Shown here: positions 6,971 to 11,027 of the stretch, piece after piece | How the letters are laid out: each line of letters starts with the position of its first letter | How positions within the stretch are numbered: the stretch's first letter is position 1 | NCBI GenBank assembly: GCA_003024985.2 | Contig: PXIH01S0001261.1 | Source: Euperipatoides rowelli | Lineage: Eukaryota; Onychophora; Udeonychophora; Euonychophora; Peripatopsidae | Length of the DNA: 11,027 nt | Direction: 5' to 3' (one strand) | Position numbers and translations under genes: made by a program | Notes under the pieces: model-generated | Told to the model about the DNA's origin: nothing | Databases searched by the model: none | Seen by the model: the letters and a program-made list of their open reading frames with translations, nothing else

Positions 6971-8250
6971 TTCTTTATTGCAAAGAATCCATTAGTAGAT
7001 TGACTATTACAGAAGCCATGTGACAATTATTTATTGCAAAGATCAAATGAGAACCACATGCCAATTCATTAATAGATTGACCAATACAGAAGCCATGACA
7101 ATATTGCAAAGATAAAATGAGAACCATAATGTCAATCCATTAATAAATTGACCAATACAGAAGCCATGAAAATACTTTATTGCAAATATAAAATGAGGAG
7201 AACCACAATATGTCAATCCATTAGTAGATTGACCATTATGGAAGCCACAGCGATTCTTCATTGCAAAGATAAAATGATAACCACAATGTCAATCAATTAG
7301 TAGATTGACAATTACAGAAACCATGATAATTCTTTATTGCAAAGATCAAATGAGAACCACATACCAATTCATTAATAGATTGACCAATACAGAAGCCATG
7401 ACAATTCTTTATTGCAAAGATAAAGTGATGAGAACCACAATATGTCAATCCATTAATAGATTGACAAATACAGAAGCCATNATTGCAAAGATAAAGTGAT
7501 GAGAACCACAATATGTCAATCCATTAATAGATTGACAAATACAGAAGCCATGACAATTCTTTATTGCAAAGATAAAATTAGAACCACAAAATATCAATCC
7601 ATTAGTAGATTGACCAATACCGAAGCCATGGCAATTCTTTATTGCAAAGATAAAATGAGGAGAACCACATGTCAATCCATTAATAGATTGACTATTATGG
7701 AAGCAACAACAATTATTTGTTGCAAAGATAAAATGAGGAGAGCCACAATATCTAAATCCATTAGTAGATTGAACATTATGGAAGCCATATCAATTCTTTA
7801 TTGCAAAGATAAAATGGGGAGAACCACAATATGTCAATCCATTAATAGATTGACCAATACAGAAGCCATGACATTTATTACAAAGATAAAATGAGGAGAA
7901 CCATTTATAGTAGATTGACCATGATGGAAGACATATCAATTTTTTATTACAAAGATAAAATGAGAACCACAATATGTCAATCCATTAATAGATTGACCAT
8001 TACAGAAGCCCTGATAATTCTTTATTGAAAAGATAAAATGAGGAGAATCACAACATGTCAATCCATTAATAGATTGGCCATTACAGAAGCTATGACAATT
8101 CTTTATTGCAAAGATAAAACAAGAACTGCAATATATCAACCCATTAGTAGGTTGACTATTCCAGAAGCTATGGGATTCTTTATTGCAAAGATAAAATGAG
8201 AATTGCATAATGCCAATCCATTAGTAGACTAAGCATTTATGAAAGCCATA
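6971..8250. repeat. Minisatellite of about 17 units, 75-78 bp period
   Basis: Units were aligned on TTATTGCAAAG, starting near 6971, 7028, 7100, 7173, 7255, 7330, 7404, 7480, 7557, 7635, 7713, 7795, 7874, 7940, 8018, 8099 and 8175. Each unit has, in order, TTCTTTATTGCAAAGATAAA, a GAGAACCAC block, TCAATCCATTAATAGATTGA and a CAGAAGCCATGACAA block. The central 20-mer is a near-palindrome, 18 of 20 positions symmetrical. Units differ by substitutions and small indels, and the first and last are truncated. Full-length units are often 78 bp, a multiple of three. Frames on the minus strand therefore stay open for several units and repeat a peptide containing GQSINGLTYCGS and HFIFAIKN, but indels shift the frame repeatedly. 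This is treated as non-coding satellite DNA. Confidence 0.95.
7481..7481. other. Single N, assembly ambiguity inside the minisatellite
   Basis: The N stands where neighbouring units carry about 11 bases (GACAATTCTTT). The 70 bases on each side of it are identical, which suggests a gap placeholder or mis-joined reads rather than a single unread base. Confidence 0.9.
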
Positions 8251-8599
8251 GCTATAAACACTTTTTTTCTCAAGCATTTCTCAAGTTCTACTTTTCAGTG
8301 AATGCAAGGCTATTATGAAATAAGTATCTTCGAGACTTATAGACATAGGGAATTATGATATTCCTCATAGTGTAACTTGAAATTGATAGTGTTAAATTAA
8401 TAAAATTTTTATTAAAAAAACTAAATGATGCAAAGAAAGACAGGAATATAACCAATGACTTTCAGGCTAAAAATGGAGCTTTTTTAATTGTAGCGTGATT
8501 GGGCAGTGTTTTTTTTTTTTTAAAAATTACTTAAGGTATTATTGTTTTAGTTTTAATTTAATCACCTAATTGAACTAAAAAAAACTATTACAAATAATG
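8251..8599. other. AT-rich non-coding DNA, nothing recognised
   Basis: No coding or RNA feature is recognised. A T-run followed by an A-run lies at about 8509-8526. Confidence 0.45.
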
Positions 8600-8740
8600 A
8601 AAAGCATTGTGTACGGTACCACCGAGTTACCGTACAAGTGACAGATTTGTGTCGCCTGTGTTAAAAGTCTTAACGAGAAGCTGTTAAAAACTTTTCGCCT
8701 TAAAAACAATTTTACCGCGTTTTTAACATCTGTGCATATA
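8600..8740. other. Small CpG-richer patch with two inverted repeats
   Basis: About eight CpG dinucleotides fall within some 110 bases here, against very few in adjacent DNA. TGTACGGTA (8610-8618) and TACCGTACA (8628-8636) form a perfect 9-bp inverted repeat around a 9-nt loop. TGTTAAAAAC (8682-8691) and GTTTTTAACA (8719-8728) form a second, perfect 10-bp pair. An ATG at 8752 opens 32 codons (MVDFPEIGSK start, stop at 8848-8850) that match nothing I know. The patch could be a transposon end, or a promoter and first exon. Nothing seen decides between these. Confidence 0.45.
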
Positions 8741-8850
8741 TTTTTGTCATTATGGTAGATTTTCCGGAAATTGGATCAAAATTCTCGAAATCATCCAAAA
8801 TGATTATTTCACTGATTCATCATCATAGGATTGGGAAAAAGTGGTTTTAA

Positions 8851-9233
8851 TACGTATTTGGAGTTAGGGTTCAGGGTTGTGGTAAGGTTAGGACTGTAAA
8901 CCAAAAAAAATAAGGCTGCTATCTATCTTGATCATGTGACTAAAGTGGTATAAGGCCTTTCAATTTTTAACGCCTCATGTCTTAACGTACAATACTACAC
9001 AAAGTGTTCTGTTTCAATTGTAAGCACGGCTTTTGGCTCCATTACATATTTAGAAAAACCACTAGAAGGATTAATTAATTTATGAGACATAGTGGGTTAA
9101 GATTATAAACCATAAACAAAAGTTTGCTTCCTAAAGTCCAAATTCTGTTACCATAGAATTGTTACAAGGTGACCCACAAAATAATTGCCCACCCCTTCTT
9201 TCTCGGCCAAAGTTAGGTAAAGTGTGCTATTGT
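8851..9233. other. Non-coding DNA, nothing recognised
   Basis: There is a GTTAGGGTTCAGGGTT-like stretch near 8864-8880, but only one true TTAGGG, so it is not a telomeric array. CATGTGACTAAA occurs near 8934 and again near 9349. Confidence 0.4.
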
Positions 9234-9405
9234 CAAACAAGTGTGCATCACTACACATATTTTTGGAACACTCAGAAAAAAATTCAAGCTGGGTCATGCA
9301 CCTGTACCCCTTAGTTTATACCTCATCTAAGGATTAGGAGAGTATTCCCATGTGACTAAAAAAATGTTTTTTTAAAAAATTCTGATTCTAGCCAAACAAG
9401 TGTGC
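9234..9405. repeat. 13-bp direct repeat, 159 bp apart
   Basis: CAAACAAGTGTGC occurs exactly at 9234-9246 and 9393-9405. The following sequences are only weakly alike (both reach a GTAC(A/C)CC-TTAG-like word), so this is either a decayed duplication or chance. Confidence 0.5.
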
Positions 9406-9690
9406 CTGGGTTAGTTTTGCAGTGCATTGTGGTACACCTAAGGTTCACTAGCATAATGCCTAACAAAGGTGCCCCTGCCCCACCCATAAGGCCCAAATGA
9501 ATGAATTTGAATGGCATTCTATGGAAAGTTAAAAAATGCTTATTATAATAAGTATTTAATATTTCTGCAACTTCGGTCAAATAGTGTTTAGCCTACAATC
9601 TTGAAATAAATTTGATTATTCTCAATCTAGTTAAAATAATTTTCTGCTAAGTACTTCAAAATTTCATTTATATTTTGTAATTTACTACCT
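9406..9690. other. Non-coding DNA, nothing recognised
   Basis: The minus-strand open frame at 9356-9580 has no domain pattern that I recognise. Confidence 0.4.
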
Positions 9691-9694
9691 GAAG

Positions 9695-9889
9695 TATCTG
9701 GCGTTGCCTGGGACCCAGCATTGCCCGCCCATCACCCCAACCGCCAATCAAAAAGTCTATTTTCATTGTCCACTATGCCACTTACCCACATGCCAAATTT
9801 TAAGCTTGTGCCATGTTGGGAAGTATGCTAAACACTTCAGAGTCATCCCCACCCCCAAAAATTGAAAAGTCTATTTTCATTGTCTACAC
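9695..9889. repeat. Dispersed-repeat segment with a 114-bp two-copy arrangement
   Basis: AAAAGTCTATTTTCATTGTC occurs exactly at 9751-9770 and 9865-9884. Each copy is preceded by CATC-CC-CCCC-like sequence and followed by CACTATGC-C-(C/T)TACCC--AAATTT. The second copy resumes only after hAT element 2, at 10226-10255. Upstream, TATCTGGCGTTGCCTGGGAC (9695-9714) resembles the GGCGTTGCCCGGG word that I recall from the 3' parts of invertebrate interspersed (non-LTR or derived) repeats; that assignment is low-confidence. Confidence 0.6.
9882..9889. repeat. Left target-site duplication of hAT element 2
   Basis: GTCTACAC directly precedes the terminal CAGGGGTTCCC and is repeated exactly at 10226-10233. 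Confidence 0.95.
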
Positions 9890-10225
9890 CAGGGGTTCCC
9901 AACCTTTTTGTACCTTAGAGCACATTCTAAAATACTGGTAGGGTGGCAAACTTTCCCCACCACTACTCAATTCAGCCATCTGTGTGCATTGCACTCAAGT
10001 TCGTCCGCGTTAACTTGGCAAAAAAGGTGGAATTAAAGAGGTCAATTTACATGAAAACAATGCCTAAAATTGGTTGCCTAACCACTCGCAATCTAAATCA
10101 ATGGGATCCAGGGGGCTGGCAAGTTAACGCGGACAAGCTTTCGTTTCATGGTCGAACAGCGGTGGGCACATACAAATTGGTCGACGGAGGCCATGGTGCC
10201 CGCGGTCCAGGGTTGGGAACCCGTG
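9890..10225. mobile_element. Non-autonomous hAT-type DNA transposon (MITE), element 2
   Basis: The element is 336 bp with terminal inverted repeats CAGGGGTTCCCAACC (9890-9904) and, read in reverse from 10225, CACGGGTTCCCAACC (14 of 15). Identical 8-bp duplications GTCTACAC flank it. The CAGGGGTTCCCAACC terminus is typical of Charlie/Tip100-like hAT elements across animals. A second, internal inverted repeat of 15 bp lies at 10003-10017 and 10120-10134 (GTCCGCGTTAACTTG and its complement), 102 bp apart. No transposase is encoded; a plus-strand open frame (9943-10281) lies mostly in the element and runs past its right end, so it is considered accidental. CpG content is high compared with its surroundings. 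It must have been mobilised in trans by an autonomous hAT elsewhere. Confidence 0.95.
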
Positions 10226-10233
10226 GTCTACAC
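10226..10233. repeat. Right target-site duplication of hAT element 2
   Basis: This is an exact copy of GTCTACAC following the right terminus ending GGAACCCGTG. Beyond it the interrupted host repeat resumes (TATGCACCCTACCC). Confidence 0.95.
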
Positions 10234-10255
10234 TATGCACCCTACCCAAATTTCT

Positions 10256-10500
10256 TACTTAAAATACTGTCCATTTTCTGAGACGACGACGTAAATGTAT
10301 ATCCTGAGTCCTGACCCTTAAATGACAACAAACCTACATTTAGATATGACATTCAAATACAAATTAAAGTTTTAGCGTTATGGAGTTAATCTTTTTCACT
10401 ACCCAGGAGCTGTTCAAAATCAACCTGCAATGAATTAAATCCTTTTTTTTTTTTTTAATTATAAAAATTTTTATTAGGCCACTAAGAAAATCTTTTTTAC
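10256..10500. other. Non-coding DNA, nothing recognised
   Basis: There is a T-run at about 10443-10456 and no gene or RNA feature on either strand. Confidence 0.45.
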
Positions 10501-10532
10501 AGGAGTATATATTTCTAGGAGTATATATTTCT
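10501..10532. repeat. Perfect 16-bp tandem duplication
   Basis: AGGAGTATATATTTCT is present twice in a row without mismatch. Confidence 0.9.
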
Positions 10533-11027
10533 ACAAATTAATCAAATCTCAATAGGGCTTGACCTATTGATTTGAATGGTTGCATAATGTGTTTGAATTT
10601 AAAAAATACAACGGTACTTGTAGCCTACTTTAATAAATGTTGCTACTGTATTGGCAATTCAAAAGAATTATGTTTGGAAACATTTTATAAAGTGAAGGCT
10701 GTAAAATCCCTTGTGTAATTTGATAATACATCAAAAGCAGTAATGGATGATAAGATTAACAGGCCATTAATATGATTAAAAACAAACATCAAAGGAATAG
10801 GTTTCTAATTTCTTCTAATTATCATAATCATATAGGTAATGAATTAATACATTTAAAATAGTTACTAAATATATTACTGTTTTCTTACTGTATTTATTTA
10901 GGTAATGATTTCTCCCATCCCAATATAAAAATAATAAATTCCAATTGATACAAATGTATTGTATCTTTATCAATTGATTATTGATTTATGATGGTCTTAA
11001 GTGAACCTGGATTTTTTTTTTTTTTTT
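10533..11027. other. AT-rich non-coding DNA ending in poly-T
   Basis: No gene is recognised. The window closes with at least 16 T residues (11012-11027), which may be one more homopolymer or the start of a minus-strand retrocopy tail cut by the window edge. Confidence 0.45.

Noticed and set aside
6971-8250. CRISPR-like array
   Set aside because: Units are contiguous and similar along their whole length, with no unique spacers, and the DNA is animal-like.
8864-8900. Interstitial telomere (TTAGGG)n
   Set aside because: Only one exact TTAGGG is present among GGTT-rich words.
9943-10281. Plus-strand open frame of 112 codons
   Set aside because: It starts inside hAT element 2, runs past its right end and shows no transposase or other domain.

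Overview
This window looks like AT-rich, repeat-laden nuclear DNA of an invertebrate animal. The evidence is a GT-AG bounded coding exon of a metazoan WD40 scaffold protein, long low-complexity A/T tracts, CpG-poor background, two non-autonomous hAT-type DNA transposons with intact target-site duplications, and a large minisatellite. The species cannot be fixed from the sequence; one short motif is faintly reminiscent of mollusc repeats, which is only a hint.

Coding content is minimal. The only convincing protein-coding segment is a 93-bp exon on the minus strand (576-668). It encodes part of the N-terminal WD40 region of a WDR62/MAPKBP1-family protein, a scaffold for JNK signalling and for centrosome/spindle-pole function in known animals. 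Both splice sites are good. No second exon was recognised, so the rest of the window is best read as intron (most of it upstream in the direction of transcription) or intergenic DNA. The other open frames are short, low-complexity or lie inside repeats.

Layout: 1-575, intron downstream of the exon; 669-2587, AT-rich DNA with a decayed ATCC/ATCT tract, a 66-bp duplication, a strong 13-bp hairpin and a short dispersed repeat; 2588-2805, hAT element 1; 2806-4937, AT-rich DNA with homopolymer tracts and possible transposon debris; 4938-5760, several short two- or three-copy tandem repeats; 5761-6970, AT-rich DNA with a small palindrome and one possible hAT end; 6971-8250, a minisatellite of about 17 units with a unit near 75-78 bp, broken by one N; 8251-8600, AT-rich; 8600-8740, a small CpG-richer patch with two inverted repeats; 8741-9690, weak direct repeats; 9730-10255, a two-copy 114-bp repeat whose second copy is split by hAT element 2 (9890-10225); then AT-rich DNA to a terminal poly-T.

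No multi-gene system is visible. The most informative points are the two transposons with perfect 8-bp target duplications, the nested insertion, the structure of the minisatellite (a near-palindrome in each unit and a repeating open frame), and an exact 70-bp duplication on both sides of the N that suggests an assembly artefact.
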